NCBI RefSeq assembly: GCF_900187455.1
Contig: NZ_FYDX01000003.1
Coordinates: forward strand, 186,001 to 250,000
From: Pseudomonas sp. Irchel 3E13
Lineage (GTDB): Bacteria; Pseudomonadota; Gammaproteobacteria; Pseudomonadales; Pseudomonadaceae
DNA: 64,000 bases
Reading direction: 5' to 3'
The translations under genes and the position numbers were made by a program. Shown here in pieces: positions 33,125 through 42,678 of the stretch. The notes below the pieces were generated by a model that was not told the DNA's origin, did no database searches, and saw only the letters and a list, made by a program, of their open reading frames with translations. How positions within the stretch are numbered: the first letter of the stretch is position 1; every line of letters begins with the position of its first letter.

Positions 33125-36100
33125 TCAGATGGTTTGCTCGACGGTACGCGGTTCATCCTTACGCGCCAGCAGGGTGTAGACGCAAGGCAGCACGAACAGG
33201 GTAAACAGCGTCCCCACCGACATCCCCGTCGCAATCACCGTACCGATATCGAACCTGCTGACCGCCCCGGCACCGCTGGCGAAGATCAGCGGAACCATGC
33301 CGAAGACCATCGCCGCCGTGGTCATCAAGACCGGCCGCAAACGAATTGCCGCCGCTTCCTCGATCGCTTCACGGGCCGTCAGGCCTTTCTGTTCGCGTAG
33401 TTGGTTGGCGAACTCGACGATCAGGATCCCGTGCTTGCTGATCAGGCCGATCAAGGTTACCAGCCCCACCTGGGTGTAGATGTTCAGGCTCGACAGCCCC
33501 AGGAACAGCGGAATCAGCGCCCCGCAAATCGACATCGGCACGGTCACCAGAATCACCAGTGGATCGCGGAAACTCTCGAACTGCGCCGCCAGCACCAGGA
33601 AGATGATCGCCAGCGCCAGGCCGAAGGTCACCCACAGCGCACTGCCTTCCTGCACGTATTGGCGCGCCGCGCCGCTGTAGTCGAAGGCGAAGCCCGCTGG
33701 GGCTTCTTCCTGGGCGATGGTGCGCACGGTGTCCAGCGCCTCGCCCATGCTGACGATCGGGAAGCCCTGGATGATCGCCGAGTTGAGTTGCTGGAACTGA
33801 TTGAGCTGGCGCGGTCGCGCACGGTCGCTGACGGTGATCAGGGTCGACAGCGGCAGCATCTGCCCCGCCTGGTTCTTCACGTAGTAGTTGTTCAGCCAGT
33901 CCGGGTTGTCGCGGTAGGCCCGTTCGACCTGGGCGATCACCTTGTAGCTGCGTCCGTCGATGGTGAAACGGTTGATTTCCGCTTCGCCCAGCAGCGTCGC
34001 GAGGGTGCTGCCCAGCACATCCATGGACACGCCCATCTGTGCCGCCTTGGCGCGGTCGATATCGACCACCACTTCCGGCTTGTCGAAGGCCAGGTCGATA
34101 TCGAGGAAGGCGAACTTGCCCGAAGCCTCGGCCCGCTCCTTGATCCGCTGGGCCACGTCCAGCAGCGATTCATAGTCGTTCGGCGTGTTGATCACGAAGG
34201 CGAAAGGCAGGCCCTCGCCCGTACCCGGCAGCGATGGCAGGTTGAAGCCGAAGATCTGCAGGCCGGCGATGCCATTGAGTTTGGCCTGGACTTCCGGCAG
34301 CAACGCCATCTGCGAGCGCTTGCGGTCGTCCCACGGCTTGAGCAGGAAGCCGCCGATCCCCGACTGAACCCCATTGAATCCGTTGATCTGGAACGATGAG
34401 TAGTACTCCGGGAACTCCTTGAAGATCTTGGTGAACTCGTCGGTGTAGCTGTTCAGGTAGTCGAGGTTGGTCGGCTGCGGCGCAGTGGCCATCATGAAGA
34501 TGATGCCCTGGTCCTCGTTCGGCGCCAGTTCCGAGGTGCTGAACTTGAGGAACACCGGAATCAGGCACAGCACGATGGCGCCGAACACCAGCACCACCGG
34601 GCGGGTATCGAGGGTGGCGTGGAGCAGCCGTTGGTAACGCTGCTTGAGCCGTTCGAAGAGCTTGTCCAGGCGGTGAGACAGGCCGGACGGGTTTTCTTCG
34701 TGGCGCAAGAGCATGGCGCACATCATCGGCGACAGTGTCAGGGCGACGATGCCGGAGATGACTACCGCGCCGGCGAGGGTCAGGGCGAACTCCTTGAACA
34801 GCGCGCCGGTGAGCCCTTCGAGGAAGCCGATTGGGGCGTAGACCGCGGCCAGGGTGATGGTCATCGAGACCACCGGCATGGCGATTTCCCGCGCACCTTC
34901 CAGCGCCGCGTTGAATGGGGTCTTGCCCTCTTCGATATGGCGGTGGATGTTTTCCACCACGACGATCGCGTCGTCCACCACCAGGCCGATGGCCAGCACC
35001 ATGGCCAGCAAGGTCAGCAGGTTCAGCGAATAGCCCATCAACTGCATGAAAAACAGCACGCCGATCATCGACAGCGGGATGGTGATGACCGGGATCAGCA
35101 CGGAGCGGAAGGCGCCGAGGAACAGGAACACGACCACGATGACGATCAACACGGCCTCGATCAGGGTTTTTACCACCTCATCGATGGACGCTTGAATGAA
35201 CAGGGTGGCGTCGTAGGCGATGGAGGCCTTGAGGTTCGGCGGCAGCTGGCTTTCCAGCTCCGGCATCAGCTTGCGCACTTCCTTGATCACGTCCAGCGGG
35301 TTGGCGCCCGGCGTAGCCTTGATGCCGATGTACACCGACGGCGTGCCGTCGAAAGAGCTGACCGTGTCGTAGTTTTCTGCGCCCATCTCCACCCGCGCCA
35401 CATCGCCGAGCAGCACCCGGCTGTCGCCGCTGGTCTTGAGCGGGATGTTGGCGAAGGCTTCGGCGGACTTCAGTTCGGTGCTGGCGTTGATGCTGGTGAC
35501 CACGTACTCGCCTTTCACCTCACCGGCGGCGGACAGGAAGTTGTAGCGGCGTACCGCCTCGGTGACGTCGCTGGCGCTCAGCCCGTAGCCGGCGAGGCGC
35601 ACCGGGTCGATCCACAGGCGCATGGCGAATAGCTGGTTGCCGAGGATTTCCGCTTCGGCCATGCCCGGCAAGGTGGCCAGCTTGGGCTGGATGACCCGCG
35701 ACAGGTAATCGGTGATCTGCGGGTTGCTCAGTTCGCTGCTGTAGAAGCTGATGTACATCAGCGCCGAGGCATCGGCCGCTTCCTTGCTCAGCACCGGGTC
35801 TTCGGCGTCTTGCGGCAGCTTGTTCTTGACCTCGTTGGCCTTGGCCAGCAGCTCGGTGAACAGGCGGTCGCTGTCCGAGCCGATGCGCGCGTAGATCGAG
35901 ATCACCGAGAAATTCTGCCGGCTCACCGAGGTCATGTAGTCGATGCCCTCGGCGCTCGCCAGGCTCTGTTGCATCGGTTGGGTGATGTAGCCCTGGATGG
36001 TTTCGGCGTTGGCCCCGGGGTAGGCGGTGGTCACCGTGATCAGGGCGTTTTCCATCTGCGGGTACTGGCGGATGGGCAACTTGCTCCAGGCCTGGAAGCC

Positions 36101-36172
36101 GAGCAGCACGATCAGCAGGCTGACCACGGTTGCCAGCACCGGACGGCGGATGAACGGATCGGTAAAAGCCAT
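33125..36172 (-). CDS. mexW: RND efflux transporter MexW
   Basis: 1015 residues, the normal length for an AcrB-type inner-membrane pump. The N-terminus is FTDPFIRRPVLATVVSLLIVL. The proton-relay aspartates are in GLVVDDAIVVVENIHRH (about residue 400). The two large periplasmic loops and 12 membrane segments are in the expected pattern. The pump exports drugs with the adaptor MexV and an outer-membrane channel. The inaA-to-mexVW gene order fits the P. aeruginosa mexVW locus. No outer-membrane channel gene is present here, so it likely borrows OprM. The adaptor gene lies 13 bases upstream. Confidence 0.88.
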   Translation of the reverse strand: MAFTDPFIRRPVLATVVSLLIVLLGFQAWSKLPIRQYPQMENALITVTTAYPGANAETIQGYITQPMQQSLASAEGIDYMTSVSRQNFSVISIYARIGSDSDRLFTELLAKANEVKNKLPQDAEDPVLSKEAADASALMYISFYSSELSNPQITDYLSRVIQPKLATLPGMAEAEILGNQLFAMRLWIDPVRLAGYGLSASDVTEAVRRYNFLSAAGEVKGEYVVTSINASTELKSAEAFANIPLKTSGDSRVLLGDVARVEMGAENYDTVSSFDGTPSVYIGIKATPGANPLDVIKEVRKLMPELESQLPPNLKASIAYDATLFIQASIDEVVKTLIEAVLIVIVVVFLFLGAFRSVLIPVITIPLSMIGVLFFMQLMGYSLNLLTLLAMVLAIGLVVDDAIVVVENIHRHIEEGKTPFNAALEGAREIAMPVVSMTITLAAVYAPIGFLEGLTGALFKEFALTLAGAVVISGIVALTLSPMMCAMLLRHEENPSGLSHRLDKLFERLKQRYQRLLHATLDTRPVVLVFGAIVLCLIPVFLKFSTSELAPNEDQGIIFMMATAPQPTNLDYLNSYTDEFTKIFKEFPEYYSSFQINGFNGVQSGIGGFLLKPWDDRKRSQMALLPEVQAKLNGIAGLQIFGFNLPSLPGTGEGLPFAFVINTPNDYESLLDVAQRIKERAEASGKFAFLDIDLAFDKPEVVVDIDRAKAAQMGVSMDVLGSTLATLLGEAEINRFTIDGRSYKVIAQVERAYRDNPDWLNNYYVKNQAGQMLPLSTLITVSDRARPRQLNQFQQLNSAIIQGFPIVSMGEALDTVRTIAQEEAPAGFAFDYSGAARQYVQEGSALWVTFGLALAIIFLVLAAQFESFRDPLVILVTVPMSICGALIPLFLGLSSLNIYTQVGLVTLIGLISKHGILIVEFANQLREQKGLTAREAIEEAAAIRLRPVLMTTAAMVFGMVPLIFASGAGAVSRFDIGTVIATGMSVGTLFTLFVLPCVYTLLARKDEPRTVEQTI

Positions 36173-36185
36173 GACGGCTCCTTGT

Positions 36186-37337
36186 TCAGTCGGTGCCGGG
36201 CTGGCTGTTCGATTCGGCTTTCTGGGTCTTGTCGGGGCTGACGGCGATCGCCGCGCCTTGGGTCAGCTTGAGCTGCCCGGCGGTGACAACCTGTTCGCCC
36301 ACCGTGAGCCCCTTGCTGATAACCACCAGGCCATCGCGGTGCTCGCCGGTGGTGACGAAGCGCCGTTCGGCGATCAGCACCGGCTTGCCTTCGGCATCGT
36401 GCTCCGGCTCGCCGTTCTCGGCCTTTTTCGGCACCGCGACATACACCGAGTTGCCGTACAGGGTGTAGGTGATCGCGCTTTGCGGCACCACCACTTCATT
36501 GCGCGGGTTGGGCAGCAGCACCTGCACACTGGCGAACATGCCGGGCAGCAGTTTGCCGTCGGGGTTGGCCAGCGTGGCGCGAATCTGCACGTTGCGGGTG
36601 GCGTCGTCGACCTTGGGGTTGATGGCGCTGATGGCGGCGGTGAAGGTCTCGCCGGGGAAGGCGGCGACGCTGATCAGCGCCTGCTGTTGCAGGCTGAGTT
36701 TCGGCAGGGCCTGCTCGGGCACGGAGAAGTCGACGTAGAGGCTGCTCAGGTCCTGAAGTGTGGCGATCACCGTGCCGCTGGGCAGGTATTGACCAACATC
36801 CACCTTGCGGATGCCGATGGTGCCGCTGAAGGGCGCGGTGATGCTTTTTTTGTTGAGCGAGGCCTTGAGTTGGTCGACCACGGCCTTGTTGCGCAGGTAC
36901 TGCGCGGTCAGGCGGTCGTATTCACCCTTGGAGATGGCCTGGCTGCCCACCAGTTGGCCGCCGCGGTTGTAATCCACCTTGGCCAGGCCAAGGTCGGCCT
37001 GGGCGGTGCCGAGCAGGGCGTTTTCCACTTCGCTGTCCAGTTCGAGCAGCGGCTGGCCGCGCTTGACCTGTTGCCCGGACTCGAACAGCAGGGTTTTCAC
37101 CGTGCCTTCGGTTTCCAGGCTCAGGTCGACACCTTGCAGCGCCTTCAGGCTGCCCACGGCGGGCAACCGGCTTTGCCAGGCGAGTTCCCGCGCCTCGGTC
37201 GCCGCCACGCTGACGGGCGGCTTGGGGGCGGAGAACACCTGGATCTGCTGATAGATGGCGAAGGCCTTGTAGCCCCCCAGAATCAGCACGATCAGCAGCA
37301 CGATGCCCAACATGATCAGCATGCGACGGCGCAGCAT
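36186..37337 (-). CDS. mexV: RND periplasmic adaptor MexV
   Basis: 383 residues. An N-terminal membrane anchor (MLIMLGIVLLIVLILGGYKAF) precedes the lipoyl half-motifs: VDLSLETEGTVKTLLFESGQQVKRGQPLLELD and GTIGIRKVDVGQYL are seen as shorter recognisable pieces around a helical hairpin. The beta-barrel and membrane-proximal domains follow. It bridges MexW to the outer-membrane channel. The tail is charged and glutamine-rich. Transcription runs mexV then mexW. Confidence 0.88.
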   Translation of the reverse strand: MLRRRMLIMLGIVLLIVLILGGYKAFAIYQQIQVFSAPKPPVSVAATEARELAWQSRLPAVGSLKALQGVDLSLETEGTVKTLLFESGQQVKRGQPLLELDSEVENALLGTAQADLGLAKVDYNRGGQLVGSQAISKGEYDRLTAQYLRNKAVVDQLKASLNKKSITAPFSGTIGIRKVDVGQYLPSGTVIATLQDLSSLYVDFSVPEQALPKLSLQQQALISVAAFPGETFTAAISAINPKVDDATRNVQIRATLANPDGKLLPGMFASVQVLLPNPRNEVVVPQSAITYTLYGNSVYVAVPKKAENGEPEHDAEGKPVLIAERRFVTTGEHRDGLVVISKGLTVGEQVVTAGQLKLTQGAAIAVSPDKTQKAESNSQPGTD

Positions 37338-37403
37338 ATTCCAGTTCCTTGGATTCGGTATTGGCGAAGTCTACTCGCTTGCCCTACGCCCGGCGACCAC
37401 GCT

Positions 37404-38501
37404 TCAGACCAGATGCAAGTGGTTATCCCACAGGCCTGAAGGCAGTTGCAGCGGCTGTCCTACCAACTCGTCCTTGCGGCAATCGTACAGGCGGCAGCGA
37501 CCCTGTCCGGAGGTGACCACGAAACCATCGGCCACCGCGCCAACGCCGGCGCAGTCTGGCATCGGCGCGTCCAGGCGCACGCTGGCGTCGTCGAGGTTCC
37601 AGATGAACAGGCGGTTGGCCCGTGGCGCGGTCATCGCCACCAGGCGCAGTTCACTGTGCACGGCGACGCTGGCGGTGTACTGGGCCATGGACTGCAACTG
37701 ATGCTCCGGCACCGGGAAGGCCGCGAACGGCTGGCCAGGACGCTTGATCGCCAACAGTTCGGCAGTCTCGTGGGCATCGCCCATGAACTGCTGGCAGGCG
37801 ACCACGGTGCCATCGTTGCCGATGGCCAGGTGACGCACGCTGTTCATCTGTTGGCCGAGGGTTTCCTTGCTGATCAGGCTGCCATCGCGGTGCATCAGCA
37901 CCAGGCTCGGCTCCATGGCGTTCAGGTTCATCTCGACCCGGCTTTCGGCCTCGGTGCGGATACCGCCGTTGGCCACCACCAGGGTCTCGCCGTCCGGCAT
38001 CCACGACACCTGATGCGGGCCGACGCCGTGGGTGGAAATCTCACCGGTATACACCAGACGCTCGCCTTCGAAGCGGTACACGCCGAGCACGCCACGACCG
38101 GGATCGGTGGTGTCGTTCTCGGTGGCATACAGCCACTCGCCGCCTTTGTGGATCACCGCGTGACCGTAGAAATGCCGGTTCGGTTGCGAGGCGATGGTCT
38201 GCAGCAAGGCGCCGTCGCGCAGGTCGATCAGGTAGCTTTCGGTACCCGGGCGACGTGCGACGAACAGGGCGATGGGCCGTTCGGGGTGATTGATGATGTC
38301 GTGGCAACGCTGGGCGACCCGGGTGGCGAACACCTGGGTGCCGTCCAGGCGATAGCCGACCGCGTAGTGCTGGCCGTCCGCGTCATCGCGGGCAGACAAC
38401 AGCAGCGGCGGCCGCTCCTTTTGCCGCAGCAGGGTCCAGCCGCCCAGGGTGAGGGCGCTGAGCAGAACACTACCGAGTTTCAGGGCCTGGCGTCGCAGCA
38501 T
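37404..38501 (-). CDS. DUF1513 periplasmic beta-propeller-like protein
   Basis: 365 residues. The N-terminus (MLRRQALKLGSVLLSALTLGG) looks like a twin-arginine export signal. The rest has repeated segments such as HAVIHKGGEWLYATENDT and HQVSWMPDGETLVVANGG, typical of seven-bladed propellers of the DUF1513 family. It starts 2 bases after the stop of the imelysin lipoprotein gene and closes a DUF1111-imelysin-DUF1513 set. The set recurs in proteobacteria and is thought to handle iron in the periplasm. Its own biochemical role is unknown. Confidence 0.85.
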   Translation of the reverse strand: MLRRQALKLGSVLLSALTLGGWTLLRQKERPPLLLSARDDADGQHYAVGYRLDGTQVFATRVAQRCHDIINHPERPIALFVARRPGTESYLIDLRDGALLQTIASQPNRHFYGHAVIHKGGEWLYATENDTTDPGRGVLGVYRFEGERLVYTGEISTHGVGPHQVSWMPDGETLVVANGGIRTEAESRVEMNLNAMEPSLVLMHRDGSLISKETLGQQMNSVRHLAIGNDGTVVACQQFMGDAHETAELLAIKRPGQPFAAFPVPEHQLQSMAQYTASVAVHSELRLVAMTAPRANRLFIWNLDDASVRLDAPMPDCAGVGAVADGFVVTSGQGRCRLYDCRKDELVGQPLQLPSGLWDNHLHLV

Positions 38502-38503
38502 GA

Positions 38504-39568
38504 TCAGTCACCGTCGTTGGCGTTGAAGCCGAGTTGGATGTTCAGCGCCTTGGCCAGTTCGCCTTCGTGCAGGCGGTGGACCACGTTCAGGCTGTCATAG
38601 ATCGCGTTGAGCTGCTGGCGGCCGGCATCGTCCTGCAGCAGTTCGTCGAGGGTGCGCTGGTTGGCGTCCAGCAGCTTGATCGAGTCGGCGTAGGCCGCGT
38701 CGATCTTGTCGGCCAGGGCTTTCTGATCCTTGCCCAGCAGACCACGCAGGCCCTGGTTGTCGACGCCGACCCAGACGGTCTGCGACGCGGCCAGGCTGGC
38801 GGCGATGCTCTTGAGCGACGACTGGCTGCGCCAGGCTTCGGCTTGCAGTGGCTGCGGGATGCCCTTGCTCAGGCGGCCCATCGGCGTGCCGAGCTTTTTC
38901 TTCAGGGTGTCCAGGGCGGTGACCTGGGCGCGCAGCAGGTCGGCGATGGCTTCGTGGGAGTCGGCGTAGCGCTGGTTGGGGAACTTGGTCAGTTGCGCGA
39001 GCATGCCGTCGTTGCTGTTCCAGTTCTTCAGGATGTCTTCGGCGAGGGTCTTCTGGTAGGCGGCGATGGCCACCAGCAGCGGGCAGTAGCGCGCTTTCTG
39101 CTCAGGGTTGGCGGCGTCCGGCTTGCTGTCGAAGAGGATGTATTCGTAGGCCGAGAGGCCGCGCACCACGACGCTGGACTTGGCCACGGTCTCGGCATCC
39201 ACCGGCTTGTCACCGCTGACCAGTTGCTCGACCTGACGACCGACGAGGTTTTTCTTGTCCGGCCAGAACTGCACCTGCCAGGCGCGGTTGCCCTCGGCCA
39301 GCGGGCCGATAAGCAGTGGTTGCAGCTCGGCCCAGGCTTTCTGCGCGTGGAGGAAATCGGCGCGGGCGGTGTCCAGGCTTGCCTTGCCTTCGCAATAGGC
39401 GAGGGCGCTGACGGCCAACTGGCGGTCGGCTTCGACCCAGCGGCTGTAGGTCGGCATGATCACCTGCTTGGCGATGGCGGCGGAGGTCACGGCCTGCGGG
39501 TCTTGCGGCGAGCAGGCGCCCAGCGCGAGGGCGGCGAGGCTGGTGAACAACAGCTTGGGACGGAACAT
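38504..39568 (-). CDS. Imelysin-family (M75-like) lipoprotein, paralogue without the GxHxxE histidine
   Basis: 354 residues from the ATG at 39568; a longer frame to 39766 lies in the neighbour and is rejected. The signal peptide ends in the lipobox LGAC (Cys about 19). The imelysin fold repeats are visible (MPTYSRWVEADRQLAVSALAYC and the matching WRSQSSLKSIAASL half). The family motif GxHxxE reads GLSAYE, with Ser for His. The protein probably sits in the periplasm and binds iron or haem-type ligands. It follows the DUF1111 gene by 14 bases. Confidence 0.86.
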   Translation of the reverse strand: MFRPKLLFTSLAALALGACSPQDPQAVTSAAIAKQVIMPTYSRWVEADRQLAVSALAYCEGKASLDTARADFLHAQKAWAELQPLLIGPLAEGNRAWQVQFWPDKKNLVGRQVEQLVSGDKPVDAETVAKSSVVVRGLSAYEYILFDSKPDAANPEQKARYCPLLVAIAAYQKTLAEDILKNWNSNDGMLAQLTKFPNQRYADSHEAIADLLRAQVTALDTLKKKLGTPMGRLSKGIPQPLQAEAWRSQSSLKSIAASLAASQTVWVGVDNQGLRGLLGKDQKALADKIDAAYADSIKLLDANQRTLDELLQDDAGRQQLNAIYDSLNVVHRLHEGELAKALNIQLGFNANDGD

Positions 39569-39582
39569 GTCCGGCTCCTTCT

Positions 39583-41010
39583 CTAGAGTGAGTTGAGGAA
39601 CGCCAGCAACGCGGCGCGTTGCTCGGCATTGAAGGTCAAGACGTGACGCTGGGCGGCGTGTGCTTCGCCGCCGTGCCAGAGCACGGCTTCGAGCAGGTTG
39701 CGCGCGCGGCCGTCGTGGAGAAACTGGGTGTGGCCGCTGACGGTTTGGTTCAGGCCGATGCCCCACAGCGGCGCGGTGCGCCAGTCCTGGCCGCCGGCGG
39801 CGAATTCGCTGCGCTGGTCGGCGAGGCCGGGGCCCATGTCGTGCAGCAGCAGGTCGCTGTAGGGGCGGATCACCTGATTGGCCAGTTCCGGCTCGGCGGC
39901 ATTCGCCGCGGTGGTGAACTGCGGGGTGTGGCAGCCCTGGCAGCCGGCCTGGAAGAACAGGTTCTTGCCGGCCAGCACCTGCGCCGACTCGACGTCCTTG
40001 CGCACCGGCACCGCGAGGTTGCGGGTGTAGAAGAGGATCAGGCGCAGGATGTTGTCGCTGACTTCCTGTTCGCCGTTGGCGCCATTGCCGTTGGGCGATT
40101 GCTTGCAGGCGGTCTGCGCCGGGGTGCAGTCGTCCATCGGCCGCAGGCTGCTGGTCAGGCCCATGTCGCCGGAAAGGGCGTGGACGTTCTGCTGGTTGAG
40201 GTTCGGTTGCCCGGCTTTCCAGCCGAAGCGGCCCAGCACGGTTTCGTGGCGGGCGTCGTCCCAGACCCGGTTGGGCCGGCCGCGAATGCCGTCGCCGTTG
40301 CGGTCGTCCGGGTCGGCGTTGGCGAGGATGGCGTATTCCGGGATCGCTTCGAGCAGGCCGAGGCCGATCATCGGCGGGGCGATGCGCGCGGAGAACAGCG
40401 TGTCGGGGTGCATCGGACCATAGCCGAGCTGGGTGATATTGAGTTGCGGCGTGCGCAGTTCGACCTGGGTGCCGTCCTTGAACGTCACCGTGTGCATCGT
40501 GTAATCGACCCGGACCTTGCCTTCCGGCGTCACGCCGGGGATTGCCATGTCCTGCAACTGTCCGCCATAGACTGGTTCCGGGACGATGCCCAGTTGCTCG
40601 ATGACCTTTACGTATTCGGGCTGATTCGGGATCGACAGGCGCACCAGCATCGACACGGCATTGCTGTCACCGGGCTCTGGCGGATGGCCGCGGCCGTCGC
40701 GGATGTGGCAGTTCTGGCAGGCGTTGGTGTTGAACAGCGGGCCGAGGCCATCGCGGGCGGTGGTGGTCGACGGGGCGATCACCCACGGGTTGCGAAAGAA
40801 GCTGTTGCCGACATGAAAGTCCAGGCGCCGCGCCGCGCTCAGGTTGGCCGACGGCATCGAATAGGCGTTCTGGTCGCCGCGGTTCACCGTGGTATCGCCA
40901 CCGGCACGGGCCTCGCCGGGCTCGGCCTGGGTGAAGCGCGGGGCTTCGTCGCAGGCGGCCAGGGGCAAGGCCAGCAAGAGGGGCAGACACAGGCGAAGCG
41001 GTGAGGGCAT
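39583..41010 (-). CDS. Dihaem DUF1111 thiol-oxidoreductase-like cytochrome
   Basis: 475 residues from the ATG at 41010. The signal ends in a lipobox-like LAAC. Two c-type haem sites are visible: CQNCH in the first third (near residue 110) and CQGCH near residue 360. The protein resembles dihaem cytochrome c peroxidases and the DUF1111 family (QxxGCxxCHTP). It is the first gene of a unit with an imelysin and a DUF1513 protein. It is likely a periplasmic redox partner for iron or ligand oxidation; the substrate is not known. Confidence 0.87.
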   Translation of the reverse strand: MPSPLRLCLPLLLALPLAACDEAPRFTQAEPGEARAGGDTTVNRGDQNAYSMPSANLSAARRLDFHVGNSFFRNPWVIAPSTTTARDGLGPLFNTNACQNCHIRDGRGHPPEPGDSNAVSMLVRLSIPNQPEYVKVIEQLGIVPEPVYGGQLQDMAIPGVTPEGKVRVDYTMHTVTFKDGTQVELRTPQLNITQLGYGPMHPDTLFSARIAPPMIGLGLLEAIPEYAILANADPDDRNGDGIRGRPNRVWDDARHETVLGRFGWKAGQPNLNQQNVHALSGDMGLTSSLRPMDDCTPAQTACKQSPNGNGANGEQEVSDNILRLILFYTRNLAVPVRKDVESAQVLAGKNLFFQAGCQGCHTPQFTTAANAAEPELANQVIRPYSDLLLHDMGPGLADQRSEFAAGGQDWRTAPLWGIGLNQTVSGHTQFLHDGRARNLLEAVLWHGGEAHAAQRHVLTFNAEQRAALLAFLNSL

Positions 41011-41146
41011 CCGACAATCCCGGGCGGTGTACGAAAAATAAGCCCGCAAGCTTAACAGGACGAGGCGGCGTGAATAAGAGGAGTTTGCGTTTGCTGGATG
41101 AAATCGGTGACTCGCTACAAGTCTCACGTTTCAGGCGGCTTAACGG

Positions 41147-41174
41147 AAAAAGGCGACCCGAAGGTCGCCTTTCT
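41147..41174 (-). terminator. Terminator after icmP
   Basis: AGGCGACC / GGTCGCCT stem around a four-base loop. On the minus strand it is followed by a T run, so it ends icmP and separates it from the DUF1111 unit. On the plus strand it has a shorter TTTCTT tail. Confidence 0.85.
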
Positions 41175-41193
41175 TGTCCGTTGCCGGCGCTGA

Positions 41194-42534
41194 TCAGAAT
41201 TCGTGATCGGCGGTGTCCGGGTTCAGGTCGGTGATGCCCAGTTTGCCCGCGGCCTGTTCGATGGCGCCGGTCTGCTTGACCAGCGACGCGATGGCGTCAC
41301 GCACGATCTGGTTGCCGGCCGCATTGTCGGCGGCGATCAGTTGGTCGTAGTGCTCGCCTTTCAGGGCGTGGTCGACGATCACCTGGATCTTGGCTTCGGT
41401 GGCTTCCAGATCGGCCTTCAGGGTGGCGTCGGTGGCCGGGTCGACCTTGGCAACCAGCGAGGACAGGCTCGGGCCGGTCAGCTTGGTGCCGTCAGGACGG
41501 GCGTACTCGCCCAGGTAGACGTTGCGGATGCCCTTGGCGTCGTAGAAGTGCGAGTAGTGGGTGTTGTCGCTGAAGCAGTCGTGCTCGTCTTCCGGCGAGT
41601 TGGCTTCCAGGGAAACCTTCATGCGCTCGCCCGCCAGTTCACCCAGCGACAGGCTGCCCATGCCGAACAGCATTTTGCGCAGGCCGTTGGCCACAGGTTC
41701 GGCTTCCAGCGAGGCGCGGTAGTTGTCGGAAACGCCCGGGGCCCAGTTCTTGACCATTTCTTCCAGGTCGCTGACCAGCAGGTCTGTGACCGACTTCAGG
41801 TAAGCGCGACGACGGTCGTTGTGGCCGCCGGTGGCGCCCTGGCCTTCCAGGTAGTCCGACGCGGGACGGTTGCCGGCGCCCGGGCCGGTGCCGTTCAGGT
41901 CCTGGCCCCAGAGCAGGAATTCGATGGCGTGGTAGCCGGTGGCGACGTTGGCCTCGGAACCGCCCAGCTCGTTCAGGCTGGCCAGTTTCTCGGGGGTGAT
42001 GTCTTTGACATCGACCTTGTCTTCGCCGACCTGGATCTCGGTGTTGGCGATGATGTTGGCGTTGGCGGCCGGGTTGCCCAGGGCGTGCTCGTAGCTCTTG
42101 TCGACGTAGTCGATCAGGCCTTCGTCCAGCGGCCAGGCGTTAACCTGACCTTCCCAGTCGTCGATGATGGTGTTGCCGAAGCGGAACACTTCGCTTTGCA
42201 GATACGGAACGCGCGCGGCGACCCAGGCGGCCTTGGCGGCGTTCAGGGTTTCGTCGTTCGGCTTGGCGAGGAAGGCGTCGATGGCGGTTTGCAGGGTTTT
42301 CGCGGTGCTCAGCGAGTCGCTGTAGACGGCATGGACGATCTCGGCGTAGTGCTTGACCACGGCCTGAGCGGCAGCCTCGTCCACCGCGCCGGCGGCGGCA
42401 GGTGCGGCTGGCGTGGCAGCCGCTGCCGGCGCCTGGGCTTGCGGTGCGGCAGCCTTGTCCTTGCTGTCGCCGCAGCCGGCGAGGGAGATGGCAATGGCCA
42501 GCAAACTGGCGGTGGCCAGAGGCATACGAATCAT
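41194..42534 (-). CDS. icmP: Imelysin lipoprotein IcmP (insulin-cleaving metalloproteinase family)
   Basis: 446 residues from the ATG at 42534. The signal ends in lipobox SLAGC (Cys about 21), followed by a long Ala/Pro/Gln linker. The M75/imelysin core has the GxHxxE motif as GYHAIEFLLWG and also DDWEGQVNAWPLDEG. P. aeruginosa IcmP is the closest named relative, and the family is linked to iron-responsive expression. A 19-bp dyad (42595-42613) lies upstream. A terminator separates it from the second imelysin cluster. Confidence 0.85.
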   Translation of the reverse strand: MIRMPLATASLLAIAISLAGCGDSKDKAAAPQAQAPAAAATPAAPAAAGAVDEAAAQAVVKHYAEIVHAVYSDSLSTAKTLQTAIDAFLAKPNDETLNAAKAAWVAARVPYLQSEVFRFGNTIIDDWEGQVNAWPLDEGLIDYVDKSYEHALGNPAANANIIANTEIQVGEDKVDVKDITPEKLASLNELGGSEANVATGYHAIEFLLWGQDLNGTGPGAGNRPASDYLEGQGATGGHNDRRRAYLKSVTDLLVSDLEEMVKNWAPGVSDNYRASLEAEPVANGLRKMLFGMGSLSLGELAGERMKVSLEANSPEDEHDCFSDNTHYSHFYDAKGIRNVYLGEYARPDGTKLTGPSLSSLVAKVDPATDATLKADLEATEAKIQVIVDHALKGEHYDQLIAADNAAGNQIVRDAIASLVKQTGAIEQAAGKLGITDLNPDTADHEF

Positions 42535-42594
42535 GGCGAATTCCTGCGTCGAAGGGTTGAACAGGCGTGCCGGGGCACGCAAAAGTGGCGACAT

Positions 42595-42613
42595 AATGCG
42601 AAAGATTTGCATT
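42595..42613. promoter_or_regulatory. 19-bp dyad upstream of icmP, possible Fur site
   Basis: AATGCGAAAGATTTGCATT pairs at 7 of 9 positions around its centre and lies 60-80 bases before the icmP start. Pseudomonas Fur sites often carry flanking AATGC/GCATT sequence, and imelysins are iron-regulated, but the core GATAAT pattern is weak. Confidence 0.4.
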
Positions 42614-42678
42614 TTGTGTAAAGAGGGCGCCGCGTAAATATTAGTGCGCTGTCGTCCTTGGGCAATTTTTGTGTCGTC

